From Chloroflexota bacterium (lineage in GTDB: Bacteria; Chloroflexota; Limnocylindria; Limnocylindrales; CSP1-4), in assembly GCA_016781485.1 (NCBI GenBank), contig JADDQH010000022.1, forward strand, positions 1-39,549: a stretch of DNA of 39,549 nt. Direction: 5' to 3'. Below the pieces are notes generated by a model. The model was not told where the DNA came from, searched no databases, and was given only the letters and a program-made list of their open reading frames with translations. Position 1 is the stretch's first letter. Each line of letters begins with the position of its first letter. A program made the translations under genes and the position numbers. Of the stretch, positions 7,903 to 15,928 are shown one piece after another.

Positions 7903-9480
7903 ATGCTGAGCACGAGGAGGCCCCGGCTGATGCCCGGGGCCTCCTCGTTCCTGCCCGGCTTCGTCGTGCTCCTGTTCGCGCTTGGTTGTGGGAGCGCGGA
8001 TCCGGGTCGGTCCACGCCGACGCCGGAAGCCATCGCTGCCACCTCGGCCGCGACTGCGGTCACGCCGACCTCCCTCGGTGCGACCACACCCCCTGGCGCC
8101 CCCACGGCCGTCGCCTCCGTCGACGACGCCCTCGTCCAGACGATCGTGGCGGCGGCCCATCCGCTGACCGGTGACGCACGTGACCATGACCCGCTGCTCG
8201 AGCTCGTGGGGGACGCCCGGCTCGTGCTCATCGGCGAGGCGTCACACGGGACGCACGAGTTCTATCGGGAGCGAGCCGAGATCACGCGGCGGCTCATCGA
8301 GGAGAAGGGGTTCGACGCGGTGGCCCTCGAGGCCAACTGGCCGGACGCCGATCGCGTGGAGCGCTACGTTCGGGGGCTCAGCGATGAGGACCGCTCGGCC
8401 GCCGAAGCGCTCGAGGACTTCCGCCACTTCCCCACGTGGATGTGGCGCAACCAGGACGTGCGCGGGTTCGTGGAGTGGCTCGCCGACCACAACCGCCGGA
8501 CCGAACGCCCCGAGGACCGGGTCGGGTACTACGGGCTTGACCTGTACAGCCTCCCCGAGTCGATCGAAGCCGTCGTGGGCTACCTGAAGAAGGTCGACGG
8601 AGGCGCGGCGCGGCAGGTCGGCCGGCACTACGCCTGCTTCGACCCGTATCTGACGGAGCCCGAGCGATACGGGCTGACGACCGGTCCGGACGGCTCGTGC
8701 CAGGATGACGCGCTCGCGGGAGTGCGGATCGTCGAGCGCTTGGTCGATACGCCGGCGCCAACGCCCGCTGTCGGACAGCACCGGGAACTCGCCGAGGACG
8801 AGGCGTTCAGCGCCCTCCAGAATGCCCGGGTGGTGGTCGGCGCGGAGGAGTTCTATCGCGGCCTGCATCAGGGGGGCGAGCCGACGTGGAACATCCGCGA
8901 CCGACACATGGCGACGGCGCTTGACGCGCTGATGGCGCACCTCGACCGCGACGGTCGCGAGAGCAAGATCGTCGTGTGGGCGCACAACACGCACGTCGGG
9001 GACGCGCGCGCGACGCAGATGGCTGGCCGCGGGGAGCTGAACCTCGGTCAGCTCGCCCGGGAACGGCACGGCGACGACGCCGTCCTCGTCGGCTTCACGA
9101 CCTACACGGGGACGGTCCAGGCGGCGTCCACCTGGGCCTGCCCGCCGGAGCTGAAGGACGTGCGTCCTGCCATCCCCGAGAGCTACGAGGCGCTGTTCCA
9201 CCGGGTCGCTGAGGCGGGACCGGATGACTTCCTGCTGACGCTTCGCGGTCGCGACGAGCCGGCCGCGGCGCTGCGACGGGGCCGGCTCGAGCGGGCGATC
9301 GGGGTCCTGTACCTGCCGGAGACCGAGCGGTACAGCCACTACCTCGAGGCGCGGCTGCCCGAGCAGTTCGACGCGGTGCTCCATCTGGATCGCACGAGTG
9401 GCGTCATCCCGCTTGATCCGCCGTCGCCGGAAGCCGAAGCCGGCGGAGACAAGACGGCCGCTTCCCTCTGCGGCCGGTGA
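7903..9480 (+). CDS. Erythromycin esterase-family lipoprotein
   Basis: The core matches the Ere/succinoglycan-biosynthesis-like hydrolase family. Counting from the ATG at 7903, GEASHGTHEFYRER at 111-124 carries the family's catalytic His and Glu region, a second acidic patch is ALEANWPDAD (141-150), and WAHNTHVGDA lies at 359-368. The N-terminus has a lipobox (FALGC, Cys29) and a Ser/Thr/Pro/Ala linker, so the enzyme is likely anchored outside the membrane. Two starts compete. ATG 7903 gives the positively charged n-region RRPR expected of a signal peptide but has no ribosome-binding site. ATG 7930 has GAGGAGG 9 nt upstream but no basic residues, and both that site and the ATG sit inside a 14-bp hairpin. 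Macrolide resistance should not be assumed, since most environmental homologues have unknown substrates. Confidence 0.82.
   Translation: MLSTRRPRLMPGASSFLPGFVVLLFALGCGSADPGRSTPTPEAIAATSAATAVTPTSLGATTPPGAPTAVASVDDALVQTIVAAAHPLTGDARDHDPLLELVGDARLVLIGEASHGTHEFYRERAEITRRLIEEKGFDAVALEANWPDADRVERYVRGLSDEDRSAAEALEDFRHFPTWMWRNQDVRGFVEWLADHNRRTERPEDRVGYYGLDLYSLPESIEAVVGYLKKVDGGAARQVGRHYACFDPYLTEPERYGLTTGPDGSCQDDALAGVRIVERLVDTPAPTPAVGQHRELAEDEAFSALQNARVVVGAEEFYRGLHQGGEPTWNIRDRHMATALDALMAHLDRDGRESKIVVWAHNTHVGDARATQMAGRGELNLGQLARERHGDDAVLVGFTTYTGTVQAASTWACPPELKDVRPAIPESYEALFHRVAEAGPDDFLLTLRGRDEPAAALRRGRLERAIGVLYLPETERYSHYLEARLPEQFDAVLHLDRTSGVIPLDPPSPEAEAGGDKTAASLCGR
7912..7948 (+). terminator. Strong 15-bp hairpin between the subtilase and esterase genes
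   Basis: Left arm CGAGGAGGCCCCGG (7913-7926) and right arm CCGGGGCCTCCTCG (7934-7947) are perfectly complementary, with loop CTGATGC and an extra A-T pair (7912/7948). It is followed by only a short T-containing run. It is a good candidate terminator for the subtilase gene. It also masks the best ribosome-binding site and holds an ATG of the esterase gene in its loop. Confidence 0.65.
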
Positions 9481-9592
9481 TCGCGTCGCGGCTGCGAACG
9501 CTCGTCCGGGCGGCACGGGCCCAGCGCGCCATCGGCGCAGCCCGCGCAGCTGGTCCTGTGCTCCGTCGCGTTCAGCCCTCCCGCCCCGGCTG

Positions 9593-10653
9593 ATGCCGAA
9601 CGCGCCCGCCCCCTTCCCCCACGTCCTCGACGATCCGCCGCCGCACCACCACAAGCTGCTCGACTACGGGGAGCGGCCGTACTGGTCCCCGGACGGGAGG
9701 CGGATCGCGTTCGTAGAACGCAACTTCGGGGACATCGCCGAGATCGACCTCGAGACGCGCCTTGTGCGGAACCTCACGCACGACCTCGGCGACCATCACT
9801 CGTTCCTGCGTGTGCTGTTCCTCCACAACGGCGACTACCTGCTGATCGGGCCGAAGGAGTTCAAGGAGCAGAAGCTCAGCCGACACGTGGAGTCGGAGCT
9901 CTGGGTGATGGACCGCGGGGCGAGACGGCCTCCGGTCCCGCTCGGTCGTCGCATGTACGAGGGCGCAGCCGTCTCCACGATCGCGGCCCGGATCGCGTAC
10001 GCGGTGAGCGGACGGAACGACCCCGCGCTCGGGTCCGACGACCGATACGAGTGCCACGTGACCGAGATCGAGTACACCGAGGATGGGGCTCGACTGGGGG
10101 CGGACGAGGTGATCTACCGAGCGGAGGGCGGCTACGAGCCTGAGCCGCAGGATTTCCGACACGGGGACACCGAGGTGATCATGGCGGAGTACGCCTTCCT
10201 CCCGGGAATCCCGACCGACGACTGGAAATGCGTGACCAAAGGCGTCGAGATCGCGACGAGGAGGGTCCGCACCTATATCGACGAGCCGCGCGTCCACAAC
10301 GAGTGCGAGGGGATCTTCCCGGACGGGCAGCATTGCTGCCTGGAATCGTCGGTCGACATGCCGACGGGCGGTCGCTTCACGATGAAGACCCGCGACCTCT
10401 GGAAGTTGAAGCTCGACGGGTCGGGAAGGCGGGTGAGGATGACGCACTTCTTCGATCGCCACCCCTGGCTGGCGACGAACTCGAACGTCAGTCCGGACGG
10501 GCGCTGGCTCGCGTTCATGGTCAACCTCATCGAAGACCCGCCGGGCTACGGGCGAGGTCTTGGGCTGCTCGACCTCGCCGCGTGGGAGAGGACACCGGCC
10601 GCGGAGAGTGGGAGGTGGCGCCCGTCGCCGACGGACCGAACGGGAGCGTGTGA
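9593..10653 (+). CDS. PD40/TolB-type beta-propeller protein, apparently frameshifted near its end
   Basis: About 350 residues with WD40-like PD40 repeats: YWSPDGRRIAFVERN near the N-terminus and NVSPDGRWLAFMVN near the C-terminus, with similar blades between. The overall look is of the TolB / oligogalacturonate-lyase-like propellers, and no signal peptide is seen. The frame opened at ATG 9593 continues past LLDLAAWE (about 10,590) into Arg-rich, low-GC3 sequence overlapping the next gene as far as 11089. In contrast, the -1 frame from that point reads EDTGRGEWEVAPVADG and stops at 10653 with normal codon use. Two extra bases in GAGAGGAC would explain this, so a dinucleotide indel or assembly error is likely. 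The function is unknown. It sits 112 nt after the esterase gene. Confidence 0.6.
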
Positions 10654-10793
10654 ACGGCGGTCGCAGGCGTCGAGCGGGCGGCGAAGGATGAGCGCGGACG
10701 CGTCCAAACGATCCGTCAGCTCGAATGGATGGAGAACGGATCGAACAGGTACATCAGCGATGGGCTGGTACAGCGAGGAAGGGAGCCGCGATC

Positions 10794-11759
10794 GTGGAAT
10801 ACCGGACGTTCGGAAAGACGGGGATCAGCGTTTCCGAGATCGGGTTCGGTGCGTGGGCGATCGGGGGCGACGCGTGGGGACCGGTCGAGGACGCAGATTC
10901 GATCTCTGCGATGCAGCGCGCGCTCGAGCTGGGGATCAACTTCATCGACACGGCAGACGTGTACGGCGACGGCCACAGCGAGGAGCTCGTTGCGCAGGTC
11001 ATCCGCGGGCGTCGGGACGAAGTCGTCGTCTCGACGAAGGGCGGGTTGATGGGGCATCACCGCGATCCCGAGCGCGAACCCGTCTATGACCGACCGGAGA
11101 AAGTGGTCGAGGCGTTCGAGGCGAGCCTCCGGCGCCTCGAGACGGACTACATCGACGTGTACTGGTGCCACATCTGGTGGGACAAGCACGAGGAGACGGA
11201 GGCGTTCCTGGAGGCGTTCGAGCGCTTGAAGCGCGACGGCAAGGCGCGTGCCGTCGGCGTTTCGACCGACAGCATCGATCACGTGCGGCACTTCGACCGT
11301 GACGCCACGATGGACGCGGTCCAGCTGGACTACTCCATCCTGAATCGGAAGCGAGGATCGGACATCCTGCCGTACGTGCAGGAGCACGGACTGGGCGCCG
11401 TCATTCGCGGACCGCTGTTCAAGGGGCTGTTGACCGGGAAGTTCGGCGCGGACGCTACCTTCACCGAAGGAGACATCCGGCACGGCTGGCCGAACGAGCC
11501 GTGGTACGCGGAGAGCGTCGAGAAGGTCCAGCGCCTGCGCGCCCTCGAGCGAGACGACCGGACGCTCGCCCAGCTGGCACTCAGGTTCGTGCTCGACCAT
11601 CCGGCGGTCTCGGTCGCCATCCCCGGCGCCAAGAACGCTTCTCAGGTCGAGCAGAACGCCGCGGCGTCCGTGAGACCGCTGCTCTCGGACGACGAGCGGC
11701 GGCTGATCGATGAGATCGCGCCTGCCGAGATCGTGGAGGTTGCCGCGGACGTCCGTTAG
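10794..11759 (+). CDS. Aldo/keto reductase
   Basis: A 321-residue TIM-barrel NAD(P)H-dependent oxidoreductase. The start is GTG 10794 (VEYRTFGKTGISVSEIGFG is the canonical family opening), with GAGGAAGGGAG about 10 nt upstream; an in-frame upstream ATG at 10725 would add an unlikely leader. The catalytic tetrad is visible: Asp and Tyr in FIDTADVYGDG, Lys in VVVSTKGG and His in YWCHIWW. The C-terminal SVAIPGAKNASQVEQNAA is the NADP-binding segment of the family. It belongs to the general-stress/YhdN-like branch acting on assorted aldehydes. It converges on the alpha/beta hydrolase gene, and the direct repeats at 11770-11805 fill the gap. The physiological substrate is unknown. Confidence 0.9.
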   Translation: MEYRTFGKTGISVSEIGFGAWAIGGDAWGPVEDADSISAMQRALELGINFIDTADVYGDGHSEELVAQVIRGRRDEVVVSTKGGLMGHHRDPEREPVYDRPEKVVEAFEASLRRLETDYIDVYWCHIWWDKHEETEAFLEAFERLKRDGKARAVGVSTDSIDHVRHFDRDATMDAVQLDYSILNRKRGSDILPYVQEHGLGAVIRGPLFKGLLTGKFGADATFTEGDIRHGWPNEPWYAESVEKVQRLRALERDDRTLAQLALRFVLDHPAVSVAIPGAKNASQVEQNAAASVRPLLSDDERRLIDEIAPAEIVEVAADVR

Positions 11760-11769
11760 CGCCGGGCCT

Positions 11770-11805
11770 TCTAGGGCGCGCCGCGCGCTGTCTAGGGCGC
11801 GCCGC
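11770..11805. repeat. Two direct copies of TCTAGGGCGCGCCGC, period 21
   Basis: Identical 15-mers at 11770-11784 and 11791-11805 separate the aldo/keto reductase from the hydrolase. Each contains the palindrome GGCGCGCC and, on the minus strand, a TAG; the second TAG is the probable true stop of the hydrolase gene. Confidence 0.6.
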
Positions 11806-12554
11806 CGCTCCGCATCCCTTCGCGCAGGCGTGCGGGGATCCAGGTCGCGAGGAGGTCCAACAGCTCCTCACGCACCGAATCGAGGCCGTGCCGGCGCTCC
11901 CTCGTACAGCTTCAGCTCCTTCGGGTCACGGGCTCGTGCGAACACCTGCCGCGAGCAGGTGTCGGGAAGGATCTCATCGCTGGTCCCGTGGATGACGAGC
12001 ATGGGCCGGGGGGCGACCTCCGGCGCGAGGTCGGTGCCGTACGTCTGTGTCGACATGGGCACCACGGCGCCGACGCGATCCGAAAGAGCGCCCGCGGCGA
12101 TCACGACGGCGCCGCCGAAGCTATGGCCGATGAGGGCGACACGCTCGACGCCCTCCTGCGCGAGGAGCTCGACTCCGAGCAACGTGTCGAGCACGCACTC
12201 CTGGAGGTGGTTCGGGTGACGATAATGGAGCCGGAGGCCCGCGACACCTTCCCGCTGCAGCCGGCGACTGGCCGCGGGGTAGAGACCACGAGCAGGTCCG
12301 TCGAGACCTCCTCCGGCGCCACCCACCCACACTGCGCCAAGTCTCGGCGGGTCACCCTCGGAAAGGCCGCCGAGCACGGGGTGGAAGCGCGCGTCGATCT
12401 TGGCGGGCCCGGCGATCCCCGGCCAGTCGGCTCCGGTGCGGTTCGTGTGGAGCGTCACGGCCCATTCGTCATCGCCCACTTGCTGCCGGTCGGTCGCCGT
12501 CCATTCGAGCGTCGACGCCTCGTCCCGTTCCCGCTGCGTCCGCCTGCTGCGCAT
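11792..12554 (-). CDS. Alpha/beta hydrolase (dienelactone-hydrolase-like) with a C-terminal frameshift
   Basis: A cytoplasmic alpha/beta-hydrolase: the nucleophile elbow is GHSFGG (Ser145) and the acid is probably Asp193 in HGTSDEILP. The uninterrupted frame from ATG 12554 ends early at 11868 after LYEGA, giving 228 residues and no catalytic His. One base out of frame, immediately after, the DNA reads HGLDSVREELLDLLATWIPA and continues to a TAG at 11792-11794. This is exactly the His-containing C-terminus the family needs. The seven bases at 11891-11897 therefore hold one base too many, as a recent mutation or a consensus error. The restored protein would be about 253 residues. The start is uncertain because no ribosome-binding site is seen. 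The substrate is unknown. Confidence 0.7.
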
Positions 12555-12707
12555 GCCGGTATCGTGACCGAGCCTCCATCGCCCCCACCGGACAAGCCGA
12601 GCGCGAGCCTATCGGGAGGGTGGCAGCGAAAACCTCGTCCCCGTGCCGGGGATCTCCGCCGCCGTCCTGGTCTAAGGGTCCACCACGAGCAGCTCCACGC
12701 CCGAGGC

Positions 12708-12713
12708 TAGAGT
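12708..12713 (+). promoter_or_regulatory. Possible -10 box (TAGAGT) for a near-leaderless kinase transcript
   Basis: TAGAGT lies 6 nt before the GTG at 12720, where no ribosome-binding site is present. The distance fits transcription starting at the initiation codon. The same arrangement occurs before the MgtC gene. Confidence 0.35.
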
Positions 12714-12719
12714 GGCAGC

Positions 12720-13757
12720 GTGACCGCGCGAGATCGAGGGAGCAGCAGGCCGCGAGACGCCCGGGACGGGGCGGTCGTCCTTGGGGACCTGCTGCTCGAC
12801 GTCGTTCTCGCGCCAGCGGGTCCCCTCGAGCACGCCACCGACGTCCCCGGACGTGTCGTGCTGCGGCAGGGCGGATCGGCAGCGACGACCGCGCGCTGGC
12901 TTGCGCGCCTCGGGACGCCCACCACCCTTGTCACCGCTGTCGGGCGTGACGCCATCGGCCGCGCGCTCGTGGATGAGATCGAGTGCACGATGCTCACGGT
13001 CCGCGCACGATGGGTGCCGAAACTTCCCACCGGGCGGATCGGCGTGCTCGTCGAGCCGTCGGGCGAGCGGTCGTTCGTGGCGGATCGCGGTGCCGCGGAC
13101 GGACTCGAAGCCGAAGATGTAAGACCGCGTTGGTTCCGCACCGCGCGGCTCCTCCACCTTCCTGCGTACTCGCTCCTCACGGACCCGCTACGGCAGGCGG
13201 CGACCCGCGCCGTCCAGCTCGCTCGCGACGCCGGCGCTCAGGTCAGCGTCGATCTTGCGTCGACCGGGCCGCTGCTCGCCGTCGGACGGTCGGTGGCTCT
13301 CGAACGGCTGGACGCCGTATCGCCGGACGTGCTGTTCGGAACGCAGCCGGAGGCCGAAGCCCTCCTCGCCGCGGCGCCGATCGAGGTGCTGCTCGAGCTG
13401 GCACCGGTCGTGGTGCTCAAACGGGGGCAGCAGGGGGCGCTGATCCTCGCCCGTAGCCTCCCGGAGCAGAGACTGGAGGCACGCCCGACGCGGATCCTCC
13501 CGTCGCCCGACACCACGGGCGCTGGCGACGCGTTCGACGCCGGGTTCCTTCATCTCTGGACACGCACCGGTCCCTCGCGCGGCATCCCCGCCGCCTCCGA
13601 AGCGCGGCGCCCGAACGCGAGCGGCCTGGGTGCGCTACTGCGGAGAGCTGCGGCCTCCGGGAATCAAGCCGCCGGAAGACAGCTCCGGTCCCACGCCCCG
13701 GAGCTCCCACTCGGCCGACTCCGGACCCACGCTGCCGGGTCTGTCCACCGGAAGTAG
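12720..13757 (+). CDS. PfkB-family sugar kinase, probable pseudouridine kinase
   Basis: A 345-residue ribokinase-fold kinase starting at GTG 12720. The N-terminal sugar-binding signature (VVLRQGGSAATTARWLARLG, 46-65) and the C-terminal PfkB motif DTTGAGDAFDAG (264-275, catalytic base Asp270) are both present. PfkB kinases are hard to assign alone. Here the gene faces psuG tail to tail with a 24-nt gap, and in many bacteria the pseudouridine kinase (PsuK) gene is adjacent or fused to psuG. The predicted reaction is pseudouridine + ATP to pseudouridine 5'-phosphate in the cytoplasm, feeding psuG. A ribokinase or another nucleoside kinase remains possible. The last roughly 25 residues are an Arg-rich tail beyond the usual end. 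Confidence 0.7.
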   Translation: MTARDRGSSRPRDARDGAVVLGDLLLDVVLAPAGPLEHATDVPGRVVLRQGGSAATTARWLARLGTPTTLVTAVGRDAIGRALVDEIECTMLTVRARWVPKLPTGRIGVLVEPSGERSFVADRGAADGLEAEDVRPRWFRTARLLHLPAYSLLTDPLRQAATRAVQLARDAGAQVSVDLASTGPLLAVGRSVALERLDAVSPDVLFGTQPEAEALLAAAPIEVLLELAPVVVLKRGQQGALILARSLPEQRLEARPTRILPSPDTTGAGDAFDAGFLHLWTRTGPSRGIPAASEARRPNASGLGALLRRAAASGNQAAGRQLRSHAPELPLGRLRTHAAGSVHRK

Positions 13758-13781
13758 GGCTCCGACCGCGGTCACCCCGCA

Positions 13782-14813
13782 TCAGCCAGAGGAAGCGCCG
13801 AGCGCGACCGCGAGCCGCGCGGCGACGCGGGCGTTGTTCAGGATGAGTGCTCTATTCGCGGCAACGGACGCGCCCTCGGTGAGTTCGGCGATGCGGGCGA
13901 GGAGCCAGGGGGTCAGACGCCACCCCTCGACATTCGCGGCGGTGGCGTCCTCGACCGCGCGCCCGACGGCGGCTCGCGCGACGTCCTCGGGGAGCGCTTC
14001 AGCTTCGGGCACAGGCACGCACACGAGGATCCCCTGCCCGAGTCCGAGCGCTCGGTGCGTCACGACGATCGCCGCCGCCTCGTCGAGGTCCCGTGCGGAC
14101 GCCGGAGACGGAAGGCCGCTCGTCCGAGCGTAGAACCCGGGCACGTCGTCCTGGCCGATCGTCACGACCGGCACCCCCCGTGTCTCGAGGTACTCGAGGG
14201 TGAGCCGGACGTCGAGGATGGACTTCGGGCCTGCACACACGACGGCAACCGGCGTTCGTGCAAGCTCTTCGAGGTCCGTTGAGATGTCGAGCGTGGGTCC
14301 CGCGGCCGGTCCGGGGCTCGGGCGCGAGCTCGGATCAGGCGCTCCGAATGCCCCTCGATGGACGCCGCCGATGCCCCCGGTCGCGAACACGCCGACCTCC
14401 GCCGCGTGCGCCGCGATCATCGTCGCGGAGACCGTCGTCGCCCCCACCGCGCCCGACGCGAGCACGGCCGCCAGCGTGTGTCGCGCGACCTTCCGGACGT
14501 CCGGTTCGCGCGCTAGCCGTTCGACCGCCGCATCGTCGAGCCCCACGACGATCCGGCCGCCCGCGATGGCGACGGTTGCCGGGACCGCGCCGGCGTCCCG
14601 GACGGCTGCCTCCGCGTCCCGGGCGATCTCCAGGTTCCGCGGGTACGGCAGCCCATGGCTGATGAGGGTCGATTCGAGCGCGACGACCGGCTCGCCGTCA
14701 CGGAGCGCGACGGCGACGCGCGGCGCGATGTCGAGGAAGCGGTCGAAAGCATTCGGGATCCCTCGATCGTGCCGCCCCTCCGCTCGGTGTCGGGCTGTAG
14801 TCCGCTCCTTCAC
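13782..14813 (-). CDS. psuG: Pseudouridine-5'-phosphate glycosidase
   Basis: A 343-residue enzyme that cleaves the C-C glycosidic bond of pseudouridine 5'-phosphate to uracil and ribose 5-phosphate. Family signatures are clear: ALESTLISHGLPYPRN with the catalytic Glu47, VGATTVSATM, FATGGIGGVHRG, DISTDLEEL, and the Schiff-base lysine K197 in VVCAGPKSILDV. A Pro/Ser/Gly-rich insertion of about 16 residues (about 156-173) separates HRG from DISTD, where other members are compact. The GTG start overlaps the TGA of the upstream LLM gene (GTGA), implying translational coupling. The first 25 residues precede the conserved region (FLDIAPRVAVAL), so a later start is possible. The uracil produced links this pair to the pyrimidine-catabolic genes elsewhere in the window. 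Confidence 0.92.
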   Translation of the reverse strand: MKERTTARHRAEGRHDRGIPNAFDRFLDIAPRVAVALRDGEPVVALESTLISHGLPYPRNLEIARDAEAAVRDAGAVPATVAIAGGRIVVGLDDAAVERLAREPDVRKVARHTLAAVLASGAVGATTVSATMIAAHAAEVGVFATGGIGGVHRGAFGAPDPSSRPSPGPAAGPTLDISTDLEELARTPVAVVCAGPKSILDVRLTLEYLETRGVPVVTIGQDDVPGFYARTSGLPSPASARDLDEAAAIVVTHRALGLGQGILVCVPVPEAEALPEDVARAAVGRAVEDATAANVEGWRLTPWLLARIAELTEGASVAANRALILNNARVAARLAVALGASSG

Positions 14814-15892
14814 CCGTCTCGGCCTGGGGTCACGTTGCCGCTCCCGGGGGCGAGCGCGTCCAGGGCGTCAAGGTGCTCCGTCGAGCCGTCAGGCGCGAGT
14901 GGGATGAGCGCGACGTGGTCGGCACCTGCGTCGTGCATCCGGTCGATCCGCTGGCGGAGCGCGGACTCATCCCCCCACGCGACCATCGCGTCGACGAGCC
15001 GATCGCTTCCCGGCTTCTCCCAGTCGAGCGGCTCGAAGCCCTGCTCCATCCAGCTCGCCTGATAGTTCGGTGCTCGGAGATAGGGCCCGAGATAGGCTCG
15101 GGCCGCTTCCCGCGCAGCAGCCGGCTCGCGCTCGAGCACCACTGGCAACGTGACGAGGAGTGCGCGCTTGCGTTCGCGCGGCGTCACGCCGTCAGCGTCC
15201 GCGCGCACGCCCCCGGCGCCGCCCGGGCGCGTCGGCCCGGCCTCCGCCCGATCGGCCTCGGTCGGACGAGCCGCTGTCCCGGTCGGGTCATCGGCGGTCC
15301 CGGTCACGGCGTCGAGCCGTGCCCGCATCCACTCGATCCGCTCGGATGTCACGAGATACGGGAAGGCGCCGTCAGCCTCTCGGGCGGCGAGCTCGAGCAT
15401 CCGCTCTCGCAGGGCTGCGACGACGACGCTTGGCTCGGGCCGCTCCCCGTCGACGGGCCCCCTGTAGATCGCAGCGCGGTAGCCCGCGACGTACTCGCGC
15501 ATCCGCGTCAGCGGCTTCTCGTACCGATGCCCGCGCACCTTCTCGGTCAGATGCCGATGCGACACGCCCAGCCCGAGGACGAACCGCCCCCCTGACGCCT
15601 CGTGAACCGTCATCGCGGACATCCGCATGGTGACCGGGTCACGGGCCCATATCGACGCGATGCTCGTGCCGAGCCCGATCCGTTCGGTCGCACAGGCCAG
15701 CTGAGCGAGAAGCGCGAACGGCTCGCGTGCTACCGTCTCGGGCACCCAGAGCGCAGCGAACCCCAGCTCCTCGACGCGTCGCGCGTAGTCTCGCGCGCGG
15801 GCCGCGGACAGTCGGTCGAGGTGGCCCCAGACGCCCAACCGACCGAGCGACAGCACGTTCAACGGAGCGAACGATAGCGGACCGGGCGACAC
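14810..15892 (-). CDS. LLM-class (luciferase-like) F420/flavin-dependent oxidoreductase
   Basis: A 360-residue luciferase-like TIM-barrel protein. Typical family segments are VEELGFAALWVPE (41-52), ERIGLGTSIASIWARDP (70-86), GGRFVLGLGVSH (101-112) and the C-terminal region GADHVALIPL. F420 is the likely cofactor for this subgroup, although FMN cannot be excluded from sequence. A Gly/Ala/Thr/Asp-rich insertion at about 197-242 interrupts the barrel. The GTG start at 15892 has no ribosome-binding site and lies 36 nt from the divergent MgtC gene. Its stop overlaps the psuG start, so the two are co-translated. A role acting on the uracil released by PsuG is inference; RutA-type pyrimidine monooxygenases also belong to this superfamily. 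Confidence 0.85.
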   Translation of the reverse strand: MSPGPLSFAPLNVLSLGRLGVWGHLDRLSAARARDYARRVEELGFAALWVPETVAREPFALLAQLACATERIGLGTSIASIWARDPVTMRMSAMTVHEASGGRFVLGLGVSHRHLTEKVRGHRYEKPLTRMREYVAGYRAAIYRGPVDGERPEPSVVVAALRERMLELAAREADGAFPYLVTSERIEWMRARLDAVTGTADDPTGTAARPTEADRAEAGPTRPGGAGGVRADADGVTPRERKRALLVTLPVVLEREPAAAREAARAYLGPYLRAPNYQASWMEQGFEPLDWEKPGSDRLVDAMVAWGDESALRQRIDRMHDAGADHVALIPLAPDGSTEHLDALDALAPGSGNVTPGRDG

Positions 15893-15914
15893 GAGCGGTA
15901 GACCGTTCCGGCCC

Positions 15915-15920
15915 TAGACT
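15915..15920 (+). promoter_or_regulatory. Possible -10 box (TAGACT) for a leaderless MgtC transcript
   Basis: TAGACT ends 8 nt before the ATG at 15929, and no Shine-Dalgarno is present. This is the spacing expected when transcription starts at the A of the ATG. Confidence 0.4.
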
Positions 15921-15928
15921 CTCCGGAC

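Noticed and set aside
6030-8231. A 733-codon open frame on the minus strand
   Set aside because: It is antisense to the subtilase gene, whose catalytic triad and codon bias are clear. The predicted protein is Arg/Asp/Val-rich with no recognisable motif, typical of high-GC shadow frames.
7903-9480. Calling the esterase gene an acquired macrolide-resistance determinant
   Set aside because: There is no mobile element, composition shift or resistance context, and the protein is predicted to be a surface lipoprotein.
10654-11089. Continuation of the PD40 frame into the aldo/keto reductase gene
   Set aside because: The added residues are Arg-rich and overlap a clear aldo/keto reductase in another frame. 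A small indel near 10,590 explains the run-on better than a real fusion.
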